Under the pieces are notes generated by a model. It searched no databases, was not told where the DNA came from, and saw nothing but the letters and a program-made list of their open reading frames with translations. The translations under genes were made by a program, and so were the position numbers. A DNA stretch of 43,828 nucleotides from the IMG/VR virus record IMGVR_UViG_3300032236_000773, positions 1 through 43,828 of that record. The stretch is one strand, 5' to 3'. Positions within the stretch are counted from its first letter, which is position 1, and each line of letters begins with the position of its first letter. Of the stretch, positions 14,332 through 23,442 are shown one piece after another. This DNA is from a virus.

Positions 14332-16575
14332 TTATGCGTTAAAAGTTGCCCCAGTTGGTAAAACATTGAAATCAATTTGAATGAATTCTGCAGTTTTAGT
14401 TGGTTGTAAGAATATTGCACCTTTTAAGATGTTTCTATCGATTACGTCTGGAGTGTTATTTGTTTCATCCATTACAACTTTGAATGCATATAAACCTTGT
14501 CTTTGTTGAATATTCTCTAAATAAGGGTTTACTGTATTTAAGAATTTAGTTCTTGTATCTGTTGTGTTTTGTTCAAATACTAAATATCTTGAAGTTGAAG
14601 CGATGTATTTCTTAACTGTGATTAACAATCTTCTAACATTGATTCTATCTAATGCTGAAGGTCTACTTTGTAAAGTTTTTTGTCCAAATGCTACGATACC
14701 TTGTCCAGGGAATTGAGCGATTGGATTTACTTTTCCTTCATATAATTTATCTCTATCAGAGTGTGTTAATCTATCAAATACTGCTACTGCACCAGTGATA
14801 CCACCTCTATTCAAACCTGCAGGTGCAAACCACTCAGCTGATGTAGCATCGTTTGCTGCATAAACTCTTGGTAATAAAACTGATGGTGGAACTGCGATTA
14901 ATTTGTTTGTGTTTGTATCAATTGTTTTAACCCAAGGATAGTAAACTGCTGTGTAGTTAGTATCTAATGATTCAGCTACTGCTACCGCATCTGCAATACC
15001 TTGTGTACTATTAGTTGCCAAAGCAGTTGCATCCATAATATAGAATGTATCAGCTCTGTTTTCAACCATATCCATTGCGTATTGTGTTACCGCAGGATGG
15101 TCCATATGGTTAACACCCGGAGTTACTAATAAATTAATATCCCACTCATCTACGTTTGATAATGCATCTAAACATTTTTTATATGCCAAAGTACCATTTG
15201 AGTTACTTGTAGAACAATCTAATCCTTGTGCGTTTGTTGCACTAATATCTGCACCTTTATAAGAAGGGATAGTTGGATTAATACTATCAAACCCACCTTG
15301 GAAAGCTACATTAAATATTCTTTTAGCAACATCTGTGGATAATGAACCAGTTAATGGTAAAGATGCTGTTGTATCTAAACCAAATGGAGTATTAGCACCT
15401 GTTGTTGCGTATCTTGGAATTGGTTTTAAATAAATTTCATTATCAGTATTACCTTCTAAATCAATACCAGCATAAAAATTAGTAGAACCAGTTGCATACG
15501 TTACTGCAGGTATTAAGTTATCATCACCATCAGTTGCAAATGGAACTGTATACGAATCGTGTCCATAAGGTACTGCTACCACAGGATACATATCTGAAGA
15601 TACTGCTTCTATTCTAATATATTTAGATTTGTTACTCCAGTCACCATGTGTTGTTACCTTACCATATTCATCAATTTCTTGATATACATCACCAATTACT
15701 CTACTAATATAATTTACCGAATTAGGTTCTAATGTTAAATTATTATATTGTTCTAAAACGGTTTGTCTTTTATCTGTATCATTGTATGCTCTTACATATA
15801 AAGAAAAAGTACCATAATCAGAACCATTAATTGAACCTGCAGGTTTTATATTACCAATAGTTACTTTAAATCTTTTATTTTCTACATTACCATCTGATAA
15901 GGTATTGATTGTAAATAATGGGAATCTATTACCACCAATTTCTTGAGATAAAATTGTTGGAGTTGATGCGTAAGTTGCCACCGCATTTGTACCATGTGTA
16001 TAATTTTGGCGTTGAGTATATGAACTAATTGTTACATGTCCATCAAATGTAATACCACTATTTTTAAAGAAAGCGTATGAATATCCACCCACACCACCCA
16101 ACGGAGATGTACCAAATACATTTTCAATATTTGCATTTGAAATTGGATTTACTGATGCTGTTACACCACTTACTACAAAACTACCACTTTGTAAATTGGT
16201 AAATACACCAGGACTACCCATACCAATTTTATCATTGTAGATTGCACCTACAATTTTTTGTGTACTACCCGAAGTTGCATATATAATAACTGTATCTGCA
16301 TCTTCGTATCCACCGATACCCGCTGTTCTACAAATAGTTACTAAACCAGTCTCTCTTAAATAGTTTTGAGCGGTTAATTCTGTGTAATATGTTCCATCAG
16401 CTGCACCAAAAATATCTTCTAATTCAGATGGTGATGTTACGATTGTTGGTTTAAACGCTGGTCCTTGTTTGAAAGGTCCTACGATTGCTCCACCAATAGC
16501 TCCAACACCTTGTGCTATGTATGATAAATCGTTTTCTCTTGTAAACACACCAGGTGATACTAATTTTTCAGCCAT
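14332..16575 (-). CDS. 18: Contractile tail sheath protein gp18
   Basis: This 747-aa protein forms the contractile sheath around the tube. The N-terminus SPGVFTRENDLSYIAQGVG, then GGAIVGPFKQGPA, then a Ser-Glu-Leu stretch FG is typical of phage sheaths. The C-terminal domain, which holds the conserved contact and contraction core, has NVRRLLITVKKYIASTSRYL, then FEQN, then QRQGLYAFKVVMDETNNTP and a final beta strand AEFIQIDFNVLP. The central part is variable and Thr/Gly-rich, as expected for the exposed domains; the length exceeds T4 gp18 (659 aa) mostly there. It is followed by the tube gene after 42 bases. An AAGGAG lies 10 bases before the ATG and a motif TATATTTATA at 16616-16625. Confidence 0.95.
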   Translation of the reverse strand: MAEKLVSPGVFTRENDLSYIAQGVGAIGGAIVGPFKQGPAFKPTIVTSPSELEDIFGAADGTYYTELTAQNYLRETGLVTICRTAGIGGYEDADTVIIYATSGSTQKIVGAIYNDKIGMGSPGVFTNLQSGSFVVSGVTASVNPISNANIENVFGTSPLGGVGGYSYAFFKNSGITFDGHVTISSYTQRQNYTHGTNAVATYASTPTILSQEIGGNRFPLFTINTLSDGNVENKRFKVTIGNIKPAGSINGSDYGTFSLYVRAYNDTDKRQTVLEQYNNLTLEPNSVNYISRVIGDVYQEIDEYGKVTTHGDWSNKSKYIRIEAVSSDMYPVVAVPYGHDSYTVPFATDGDDNLIPAVTYATGSTNFYAGIDLEGNTDNEIYLKPIPRYATTGANTPFGLDTTASLPLTGSLSTDVAKRIFNVAFQGGFDSINPTIPSYKGADISATNAQGLDCSTSNSNGTLAYKKCLDALSNVDEWDINLLVTPGVNHMDHPAVTQYAMDMVENRADTFYIMDATALATNSTQGIADAVAVAESLDTNYTAVYYPWVKTIDTNTNKLIAVPPSVLLPRVYAANDATSAEWFAPAGLNRGGITGAVAVFDRLTHSDRDKLYEGKVNPIAQFPGQGIVAFGQKTLQSRPSALDRINVRRLLITVKKYIASTSRYLVFEQNTTDTRTKFLNTVNPYLENIQQRQGLYAFKVVMDETNNTPDVIDRNILKGAIFLQPTKTAEFIQIDFNVLPTGATFNA

Positions 16576-16615
16576 TTTATTTGTTCTCCTTATAAATTAT
16601 GTTATAATATTCTAA

Positions 16616-16625
16616 TATAAATATA
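16616..16625 (-). promoter_or_regulatory. Putative promoter motif TATATTTATA before the sheath gene
   Basis: The coding strand reads TATATTTATA, 40 bases before the sheath ATG, with TTTG just before it. A second, weaker TTTATA lies immediately before the SD-like AAGGAG. Confidence 0.45.
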
Positions 16626-16647
16626 CAAACATTATTGTAAAAATATA

Positions 16648-16899
16648 TTATTTTGTATTTGTAGGTGTAAATTCTCCACTATTAGTATCTAAATTACCAT
16701 CACCATATTCATTTTGAATTTCACCTAAGAAGTTTTGTTCTTCTATACCTAATTTTTCAAATTCTTCAAACATTTCTTCTTCTTCTTGTTTCAATCTTTT
16801 TTGTTCAATTTGATTTCTACCAATTAAAAAAGTTAATTCGTTAAATTTACCTTTCAATTCTTGTACCTTTTGTAACTGCTCTGGTCTTATTTGTGCCAT
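16648..16899 (-). CDS. Small coiled-coil protein before the sheath
   Basis: This 83-aa protein is almost wholly a charged coiled coil in its first 62 residues (QLQKVQELKGKFNEL, then QKRLKQEEEEMFEEFEKL), followed by a short acidic, Asn/Thr-rich tail. I recognise no family. It stands between the Hint-domain gene and the sheath with its own motif 26 bases upstream and no SD. Small coiled-coil proteins in this position could serve as assembly chaperones or minor virion parts; that is inference. Confidence 0.7.
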   Translation of the reverse strand: MAQIRPEQLQKVQELKGKFNELTFLIGRNQIEQKRLKQEEEEMFEEFEKLGIEEQNFLGEIQNEYGDGNLDTNSGEFTPTNTK

Positions 16900-16925
16900 A
16901 GTTTTTTTATTATTTTAGTTCTATA

Positions 16926-16935
16926 TATAAATATA
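16926..16935 (-). promoter_or_regulatory. Putative promoter motif TATATTTATA before the coiled-coil gene
   Basis: The coding strand reads TATATTTATA, 26 bases before the ATG, set in a longer A/T run, so the exact register is uncertain. Confidence 0.4.
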
Positions 16936-16956
16936 TATTTTTTTATCCAAACACTA

Positions 16957-18606
16957 TTAAACGTATGAAGTTCTTGTGTGGAAGTTATTATATATGTTTA
17001 AAATTTCAGTTGAACTTAATGCTCTTTGATAGAATAAGAATCCACCTAAAGCACCAGTATTGTTTTGCATCAAATAAATATCTGCAGTACCTGTTGTAGC
17101 TGCTGAGGTTGTAGTTGATGTTGAAACTTGTGTACCATTATTATAGAATGTAGTTGTACCATTACCTGCTGTAACTGCTAACATATGCCAACCAGTTAAT
17201 GTAGTTGTTGTTGATGTTGCATTACCATTTGGTGTTGATGTTAAACTCATTGTAGTTCCACTCGCTGCAAATGTATAATCTGTACCTCTACTTAATATAT
17301 TACCAGCACTACCATTTACTAATGCAATAATAGTATATCCTGCTGTTGTTGTGTTAAAGTTAGCATTACCAGTACCACTACTATATGCCTGTTCTTTAAT
17401 ACCATATTTACCACTAGCAAATTGTAATGATTTTGGTGGTCCTGCATTTAATGTTGGTGCAGTAATTGCTGGATTTAAAGTACCTCCTGTTAAATTCCAA
17501 CCGGTAGAATAACCTGCTAAATCATTAAAGTTAGTATCACCATTATTTACATATGAAGCCGTAAAGTTAACATCACAATAACATACTAAGTTAGTCCAAG
17601 GTATTGGTGCTGTTGCACTACCTTTATTATGTGAAACAAATCCGTTAGATAAATAAGTATGTGCTACATCTACGGTAATTGTTGCAATTTCTAATGTTTT
17701 ATTAATGTATTCTATTTTTTCTACCAATACATCTTCAACCAATCCTGTTTCTGCATTATATTTTACAATCTTATCACCTTCTGTTAAATCACTTGCTCTT
17801 GTAAATTGATATGTTTCAGTTATGTTATCCCATGCAAAGAAAGGATGTGCCATTGTTGTTTTAATTTGACCATAATTAACCGATACATATTCATCAATAA
17901 ACGAAAAATATACATTAGATACATTTGCATCTACAATTTCACCATTAGAACCTGTTTCAGAATACCACCAATACCATTCACTTTGATCATTTTCAGGTAA
18001 CCAATTAGGCATTCCAGTAGGTACAAATGTTTTAATCACATCACCAACATACAAATCTGCTGCTTTTATTGTTGAACCATCTGCCATTAAAATGTCAGTA
18101 TCAGTTGCTACACATAATGCATCAGAGTTAATTCCGTTGTATGAATCTACTGAATAAATTGTTTTAGTAGATGTTGTATTATAGTTAGTTGCATTTACAT
18201 TGTATCCATCTGCATATGTTACGGATAGGGTTGTACTATTACTACCACTATAAGGTGTAGTTCCCAAATTTTTAGCAGTGATTGCAGTTGTTGAACTTTT
18301 TGTACCAATACTAAAATAAGTAGAATCACTAATTGTAATAGTATAATTTGCTGCTACGTTTTTTACTCTATTATCAAATGCCAATCCTTGTGTAGTAAAT
18401 GCAACAACAACGTTTTCAGCTGTGTTTTCTACTATATAAGTAAATGGTTGAGTAATTGCTAAACTATCAAATGCGAATGAACTCATTGATACTGCTGTTC
18501 CTGCTAAGTTATTTGCTGCATTTAAAGATGAAGATACTGCACCTGCTCTTGCTGTACCACTCCAAGCACCATATAATGCTCCTAAACTTAAATTTGTTTT
18601 TGCCAT
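16957..18606 (-). CDS. Virion-type protein with an internal Hint (intein-like) domain and a LamG-like C-terminus
   Basis: This 549-aa protein has three parts. Residues 1-164 are Ala/Ser/Thr-rich and beta-like, and resemble a virion surface domain. Residues 165-327 are a Hint domain: it opens with CVATDTDILMADGS (165-178), has the LYVGDVI strand (185-191), the block B signature TMAH followed by PFFAWD (251-260), DLTEGDKIV (273-281), and ends AHTYLSNGFVSHN (315-327). Residues 331-549 resemble a LamG/concanavalin-like sandwich (GWHMLAVTAGNG, TTFYNNGTQVS, GALGGFLFYQRAL), suggesting carbohydrate binding. The residue after H-N is Lys328, not Cys/Ser/Thr, so normal protein splicing is not expected; autocleavage as in bacterial intein-like domains is more likely. 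AAGGA is 7-8 bases before the ATG, a grouping shared with the core virion genes. Confidence 0.8.
   Translation of the reverse strand: MAKTNLSLGALYGAWSGTARAGAVSSSLNAANNLAGTAVSMSSFAFDSLAITQPFTYIVENTAENVVVAFTTQGLAFDNRVKNVAANYTITISDSTYFSIGTKSSTTAITAKNLGTTPYSGSNSTTLSVTYADGYNVNATNYNTTSTKTIYSVDSYNGINSDALCVATDTDILMADGSTIKAADLYVGDVIKTFVPTGMPNWLPENDQSEWYWWYSETGSNGEIVDANVSNVYFSFIDEYVSVNYGQIKTTMAHPFFAWDNITETYQFTRASDLTEGDKIVKYNAETGLVEDVLVEKIEYINKTLEIATITVDVAHTYLSNGFVSHNKGSATAPIPWTNLVCYCDVNFTASYVNNGDTNFNDLAGYSTGWNLTGGTLNPAITAPTLNAGPPKSLQFASGKYGIKEQAYSSGTGNANFNTTTAGYTIIALVNGSAGNILSRGTDYTFAASGTTMSLTSTPNGNATSTTTTLTGWHMLAVTAGNGTTTFYNNGTQVSTSTTTSAATTGTADIYLMQNNTGALGGFLFYQRALSSTEILNIYNNFHTRTSYV
17626..18114 (-). 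other. Hint / bacterial intein-like domain inside the 549-aa protein
   Basis: Codons for Cys165 to Asn327. Visible features are the N-terminal nucleophile Cys165, the T251-x-x-H254 motif that activates the first peptide bond, and the C-terminal His326-Asn327. The +1 residue is Lys328. There is no room for a homing endonuclease between the two halves (about 163 residues in all). Confidence 0.8.
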
Positions 18607-18617
18607 ATTATTTTCCT

Positions 18618-19622
18618 TTAACTATTATAAATATCTAATAAATTATTAACCCATTTGTTTCTGTCCGAATACTCCAACATATATTCTTTTAATTTGTTGA
18701 ACCAATGTTTTTTATATTCGTAATCACTATTCTTAATCCATTGTACCGTCTGTTCAAATTCTGTTTTAGTTTCTGCTCTAAACGGATATGTCCAATCTTT
18801 CATCCAATCTTTACTTAATATAGGTAGTTTTCCATAATCAACCGCTTGAAATATTGAATATCCAAATGGTTCATAATTAAAACAACTATGTGAAATTCCC
18901 CAATCTAATCGATAAAACCAATCTAACTTTTGATAGTCAAACATATATCGTTTAGCTCGTTTGAAATTCACCCCATATCCTTTCTCCCACACATTATTTA
19001 GAATTTTTAAAGTTGTAAATAAATAACAATCTATATTTTCTAAATACCAAACTCTTTTTCTAGTTTCCGTTCTCGCTGCAAATCCTACTTTTGTACTATC
19101 ACTCAATTCTAAATTATTTGTAAACTCATAATAATTAGGAATATCTATGAAATCGTACTCTGCATGCTTTGGAGTTTGAAATAATCCTATCCAAATTCTT
19201 TTCTTAGCTGATTCTATTATATCGGTTTCCCATTTTGAATCTGCTCCGTAGTGTTGTATACCAGGTGCTTCTGAAAATAGTCCAGCTTTAAGAGACATAT
19301 CAATTGAATTATGCATTACATAACTCTCTATCTTGTCTAAATTGTTTAGGATTGCTGAGTTAGGGTAGTAGTGTCCGTGTAGTATGTGTATTCGCCGAGC
19401 ACTATTTATAAGTTCATCGAACTTTTCTTTATCATCCACTTGCCAATAAATTTCGAGGGGGAACTTGTCCCCCTCGAAATCATCTGGTCTTTTTCTATGT
19501 ATAAGTAGGATAGGTTTTACTTTTAAGTGAGGAACAACGTATTCTACAAAGTTATTCACCCAAACATCACTACCAGCACCTACTTTATTTCCGAAACCTG
19601 TTGTATAATATACATCATACAT
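18618..19622 (-). CDS. GT-B glycosyltransferase (GT4-like)
   Basis: This 334-aa protein resembles family 4-type glycosyltransferases. The N-terminal half starts with a strand and a Gly-rich loop (GFGNKVGAGSDVWVNNF, 9-25), followed by HILHGHYYP (79-87). The C-terminal half contains HSCFNYEPFGYSIFQAVDYG (245-264), equivalent to the E-P-F/W-G...EA...G nucleotide-sugar motif, then KLPILS. The usual EX7E pair appears here as E251 and Q259, a conservative change that may affect the activity. No membrane segment is seen. The gene follows the 1245-aa S74 fibre by 2 bases and precedes the Hint protein by 11, so it is in a virion-protein block; it may modify fibre or host surface sugars. A 12-bp perfect hairpin lies inside its coding sequence at 19450-19480. 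Confidence 0.75.
   Translation of the reverse strand: MYDVYYTTGFGNKVGAGSDVWVNNFVEYVVPHLKVKPILLIHRKRPDDFEGDKFPLEIYWQVDDKEKFDELINSARRIHILHGHYYPNSAILNNLDKIESYVMHNSIDMSLKAGLFSEAPGIQHYGADSKWETDIIESAKKRIWIGLFQTPKHAEYDFIDIPNYYEFTNNLELSDSTKVGFAARTETRKRVWYLENIDCYLFTTLKILNNVWEKGYGVNFKRAKRYMFDYQKLDWFYRLDWGISHSCFNYEPFGYSIFQAVDYGKLPILSKDWMKDWTYPFRAETKTEFEQTVQWIKNSDYEYKKHWFNKLKEYMLEYSDRNKWVNNLLDIYNS
18626..18635 (-). promoter_or_regulatory. Putative promoter motif GATATTTATA before the Hint protein gene
   Basis: The coding strand reads GATATTTATA, 19 bases before the ATG. It overlaps the last codons of the glycosyltransferase gene (stop at 18618), so a new transcript would start inside that gene's end. 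Confidence 0.5.
19450..19480. repeat. Perfect 12-bp hairpin inside the glycosyltransferase gene
   Basis: ATTTCGAGGGGG (19450-19461) pairs without mismatch with CCCCCTCGAAAT (19469-19480) across a 7-nt loop. It encodes FEGDKFPLEI near residues 49-58 and uses G/C-rich codons (GGG, CCC) that are rare elsewhere in this A/T-rich window. On the coding strand TTTATT follows. It is terminator-like but lies inside an intact frame. Confidence 0.85.
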
Positions 19623-19624
19623 TC

Positions 19625-22600
19625 TTATAAGCTATTGTTCTTCTTTAATTTTTCTACTTCAATTGTTAAAGAAGCTATTTGTTGTTGTTGTTCTTTGATT
19701 GCTTCTACTAATAAACCTATTGTTTTAGAATAGTCTAATGCTAAGAAACCATCTCCTCTTTCTTTTACTACTTCTGGTAAAACTTCTTGAACTTCTTGTG
19801 CAATTAAACCAGTATTAGGTGTTTCCTTAGTTGCTGCATCTACATCATCATTCCATTCCCAAGTTACACCATTTAATTTAGTTACTTTTGATAAAGCATC
19901 TGAAATTAAAACAATGTTATTCTTATGTCTTCTATCTGATGTTGAGTATGCTACTACATCACCAGTTGCAGTGATAGAACCACTTACAATTTGGTTAGCT
20001 GTAAATGTATTTGCTACACTCAATTGTGCGTATTTGGTATAAGCACTTGAAGAGTATGCTGAAGCACTTGCAAAAGCACCAGCTGCACTTGCAGAAGCTG
20101 CGGTTATGTTTGTATCTTGTCCTGCATCTCTTGTAAATTGTGAAGCACTATATGCTGAAGCACTTGCATAAGCACCTGCTCCTGTATTTTGAGCAGTTGT
20201 TACATTTCCAATTACTGTATTAATAGTTGTGTAGAATGAACCACTATATGCTGAAGCACTTGCGTAAGCACCATTTGCAGAGTTTTGTGCGGTTGTTACC
20301 GTTCCAATAACTGTGTTTATAGTTGTGTAGAATGAACCACTATAAGCAGAAGCACTTGCAAACGCACCAGCTGCACTATTTGCATTTGTAATTGCTACGG
20401 TTGCTGCACTTGCAGAGTATGCTGAAGCACTTGCGAATGCACCATTTGCACTATTTTGAGCCGTTGTGATATTGGTTGTTTGAGTTGCATCAGTTGTATA
20501 AATAGAACCACTTAATGTTGAAATATCAGTTGCTCTTGCCGCTGCTAAACTTGCAGAAGTTGCAAATGTATCGGTAACTGCTTTAACTGAAGAACTTAAT
20601 GTTGAAATTGAAGTTGCTGTTGCACTAGCTATTGAAGCTGAAGTTGCATATGTTGTTTCAATTGTATTTAATCTACTTGCTACTGATGAACTATGTGTTG
20701 TTACGTTACCAAAACCGGTAATTGTTGAAGCACTAATATTACCAGTTACATCTAAACCACCTGCTACGGTTACTTTAGTTGCACTTGCAGAGATAATTGA
20801 ATCACCAATGTGGTCATCACCAACTGCTACTGGAACTTGTCCTTTTGTAATTCCTAATTCACTACCTAAAGAACCAGTGTTTTGAGGTCCACTAATTAAA
20901 CGAGCTGAAGCATATCCTTCTGCTGCTCCTGAAGGTTGTGCGTAAATCCACACATCGTTTTGTGAATCCCATAATAAAGAACCACTTGCACCTGCACCAC
21001 TACCACTATCTTGTACTGCTATACCACCGAATCTAACAGATGGAGTTGCTGTGTTTAAGATAACTGTGTTTGTTCCGATTGAGGCTGCACTTGCTGTAAT
21101 ATTTTGTACAGATGAAGAACCTTGTACTACTAAGTTTGCACTTACATAAAGTGAACCAGTAATAGTTTGTGTACCATTAAATACGTTACCACCACTTAAT
21201 TTTGCAAATGTTGAATATGCAGAAGCACTCGCATTTGAATCAGTTGTTGCAATTGAAGAACTTAATGTTGTCAAAGCACTTGCTGCACTTGCACTATAAG
21301 AAGTTGCAGTTGCTGAACTTGCACTAATTGCTCCGTTTAAACTTTGTGAATATGCAGAAGCACTTGCAAAAGCACCTGCTGCACTTGCAGAGTTTTGATT
21401 TACGTTACCAATAGTTGTATAAAGTGAACTACTAACTAAAGTTTGGTTAAAGTTACTTTGGCTAATTGCATTTGCAAAAGATGAACTTAACGAACCTGCA
21501 TTACTAAAAATAGTAGTATAGATACTTTGGCTAACAGAAGAACTATAAGCTGCACTTGCTGATGCAAATGATTGGCTAATAGAACTTACGTTACTATATA
21601 AATTATTATAAATACTTGTACTTACAGATGAACTTAATCCTGCAATTGAAGAACTTACTGAATCACTTAATGTACCAATTGAAGAACTTACTGAACCACT
21701 TAATGAGTTTGGTGATAAACCAAATACTGCAGTGTATAAACTTGCACTTAATACATTAACATTATATTGAGAACCACTTGCTAAACTTGCACTTAAACCA
21801 GTTGTTGGATAAAATAAAGTATCACTTATAGACTGAGATAAACCATTTATATTACTTGCTACTGAAGCACTTAATGAAGATACACTAGCTGCACTTGCAC
21901 TAAATGAAGTTGATACTGAAGAACTTAAACCACTTAAAGCAGTTGCTGAACTTCCACTAACACCTTCAACCGTTACTAATCTACTTGCTACCGATGTTGA
22001 GTAATCAGTTATATTTCCAATACCTGTTACTATCGATGCACTCAATCCTAATGGGAAATAAGTAAATCCTGATATAGCTGCTGATGCTGTACCAAAACGT
22101 CCTATTGTTAATCCAGAGTTATTATCATGAATATTAAAAGCACCACCATCACCCGCTGCAATATGATATGATGAACCTACACCTGTATTATCTAAAGTTA
22201 CTTGTGTATTACTAGCTGAAATTAAGTGAATTGATTTACCTGTGAAATCACCAGTTAAATTTATTGAACCTGTAAAAGTATGTGTATTTGATGTTGAATT
22301 ACCAAATATATTTGAACCACTACTATAAACAACCGATGATGTTTCATTAATTGTATACACATTAGTTGCAGTAATTGTTCCTACATTTATTGTAGAAGCA
22401 CTAATATTACCACTTGCACTAATGTTACCATTGATAGTTTGGTCTGCACTAAATGTATTTGCTACACTTAATTGAGAATATTTTGTTGCTGCACTTGCAG
22501 AGTATGCAGATGCAGAAGCAAAAGCACCAGCTGCACTTGCAGAAGCTGCTGTAATATTTGTTGTTTGAGTACTATTTGTACTTGCAATACTTGCAGATAA

Positions 22601-23362
22601 AGCTGTTTGAGAAGCTATACTTGCACTAAATGAAGTTGCTGCACTTGCAGAGTATGCAGATGCAGAAGCAAAAACTCTAACTGCACTTGCAGAAGCAGCT
22701 GAAGCACTTGCTAATGTATTTATTAATCTACTATCTACTGAAGTTGAATAATCCGTTACGTTTCCAATACCATTTATAGTTGATGCACTTACTGAACCAA
22801 TTACTACTACTGCACCACTAACTGCTAATGAACCAGTTACAGATGTTATTGCTGCAGATGATGTACCAAATGAACTATTACCATTTGCAGTTACACCCTG
22901 GTCTAATGAAAACCCATTTGAAGTATTTGATAATGTAGAAACTACTACACCATTAGATACCATTTTAATTGAACCTGTTGAAATATATAAATCTTTCCAA
23001 TAATGTGTTAATGAACCTAAACTATATTTGTTTGTCTCATTTGGAACGATATCAGAAGTTAAACTTGCACTAATAGCTACGGTATCAGTTGTTTGATTAC
23101 CGATTGTAAAATTACCATTAACATTTAAATCACCTTGAATATTTGCATCACCGGTAATTTCTAATGAAGATGCTGATACATATCCACTTGCAGATACATG
23201 TGCTCCAATGAATGCTGATGATGAACCTGCTGATGCTAATATTACATCTCCGGCAGGACTACCTACTACTAATGTGTTAAAGTCGGTGTTAAAGTATGGT
23301 TCACCGAATGCTAATGAACCTGATTGTTGTGCGGTATTACCACGTCTAAATTTTAATGCCAT
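19625..23362 (-). CDS. Large tail fibre with C-terminal S74 self-cleaving chaperone domain
   Basis: This 1245-aa fibre opens with the attachment motif FRRGNTAQQSGSLAFGEPYF (5-24) shared with the other fibres. Then comes a GDANIQGDLNVNGNFTIG layer and hundreds of residues of Ala/Ser-rich repeats (ASASAYSASAAT units) typical of a long trimeric shaft. Residues 1142-1245 form a Peptidase S74 chaperone: S1142-D-R-R-H-K1147 gives the Ser/Lys pair with the spacing known from endosialidase, followed by GLIAQEVQEVLPEVV and LDYSKTIGLLVEAIKEQ with a coiled-coil end. This domain assists trimer folding and then cuts itself off. The gene shares nearly identical modules with the 1044- and 1191-aa fibres. 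It contains internal direct repeats (for example 22485-22523 and 22635-22673). It probably contributes to host recognition. Confidence 0.9.
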   Translation of the reverse strand: MALKFRRGNTAQQSGSLAFGEPYFNTDFNTLVVGSPAGDVILASAGSSSAFIGAHVSASGYVSASSLEITGDANIQGDLNVNGNFTIGNQTTDTVAISASLTSDIVPNETNKYSLGSLTHYWKDLYISTGSIKMVSNGVVVSTLSNTSNGFSLDQGVTANGNSSFGTSSAAITSVTGSLAVSGAVVVIGSVSASTINGIGNVTDYSTSVDSRLINTLASASAASASAVRVFASASAYSASAATSFSASIASQTALSASIASTNSTQTTNITAASASAAGAFASASAYSASAATKYSQLSVANTFSADQTINGNISASGNISASTINVGTITATNVYTINETSSVVYSSGSNIFGNSTSNTHTFTGSINLTGDFTGKSIHLISASNTQVTLDNTGVGSSYHIAAGDGGAFNIHDNNSGLTIGRFGTASAAISGFTYFPLGLSASIVTGIGNITDYSTSVASRLVTVEGVSGSSATALSGLSSSVSTSFSASAASVSSLSASVASNINGLSQSISDTLFYPTTGLSASLASGSQYNVNVLSASLYTAVFGLSPNSLSGSVSSSIGTLSDSVSSSIAGLSSSVSTSIYNNLYSNVSSISQSFASASAAYSSSVSQSIYTTIFSNAGSLSSSFANAISQSNFNQTLVSSSLYTTIGNVNQNSASAAGAFASASAYSQSLNGAISASSATATSYSASAASALTTLSSSIATTDSNASASAYSTFAKLSGGNVFNGTQTITGSLYVSANLVVQGSSSVQNITASAASIGTNTVILNTATPSVRFGGIAVQDSGSGAGASGSLLWDSQNDVWIYAQPSGAAEGYASARLISGPQNTGSLGSELGITKGQVPVAVGDDHIGDSIISASATKVTVAGGLDVTGNISASTITGFGNVTTHSSSVASRLNTIETTYATSASIASATATSISTLSSSVKAVTDTFATSASLAAARATDISTLSGSIYTTDATQTTNITTAQNSANGAFASASAYSASAATVAITNANSAAGAFASASAYSGSFYTTINTVIGTVTTAQNSANGAYASASAYSGSFYTTINTVIGNVTTAQNTGAGAYASASAYSASQFTRDAGQDTNITAASASAAGAFASASAYSSSAYTKYAQLSVANTFTANQIVSGSITATGDVVAYSTSDRRHKNNIVLISDALSKVTKLNGVTWEWNDDVDAATKETPNTGLIAQEVQEVLPEVVKERGDGFLALDYSKTIGLLVEAIKEQQQQIASLTIEVEKLKKNNSL
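20877..20908. repeat. 32-bp identity with the 1191-aa fibre gene
   Basis: Identical to 33162-33193; it encodes the shared RLISGPQNTG segment. It marks a module (SLLWDSQNDVW to GDDHIGDS) exchanged or duplicated between the two fibre genes. Confidence 0.85.
21708..21753. repeat. 46-bp identity with the 1044-aa fibre gene
   Basis: Identical to 25211-25256; it encodes part of the LYTAVFGLSPNSLSG segment. The protein modules around it are also alike. Confidence 0.85.
22485..22523. repeat. 39-bp internal direct repeat of the 1245-aa fibre gene, copy 1
   Basis: Identical to 22635-22673, 150 bp away, so in the same frame; it encodes the FASASAYSASAAT unit of the shaft. Confidence 0.85.
22635..22673. 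repeat. 39-bp internal direct repeat of the 1245-aa fibre gene, copy 2
   Basis: Identical to 22485-22523. In-frame spacing (150 bp, 50 codons) would let recombination lengthen or shorten the shaft without a frameshift. Confidence 0.85.
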
Positions 23363-23442
23363 TTTGTTTTGTTTCTTTTGTATTTATCATGTGAGACATT
23401 GATGTAAACTTAATTTATATACCAATAAATATTGAATTCTTA

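Noticed and set aside
17626-18114. A functional splicing intein
   Set aside because: The residue after His-Asn is Lys, which cannot serve as the second nucleophile, so only cleavage-type activity is claimed.
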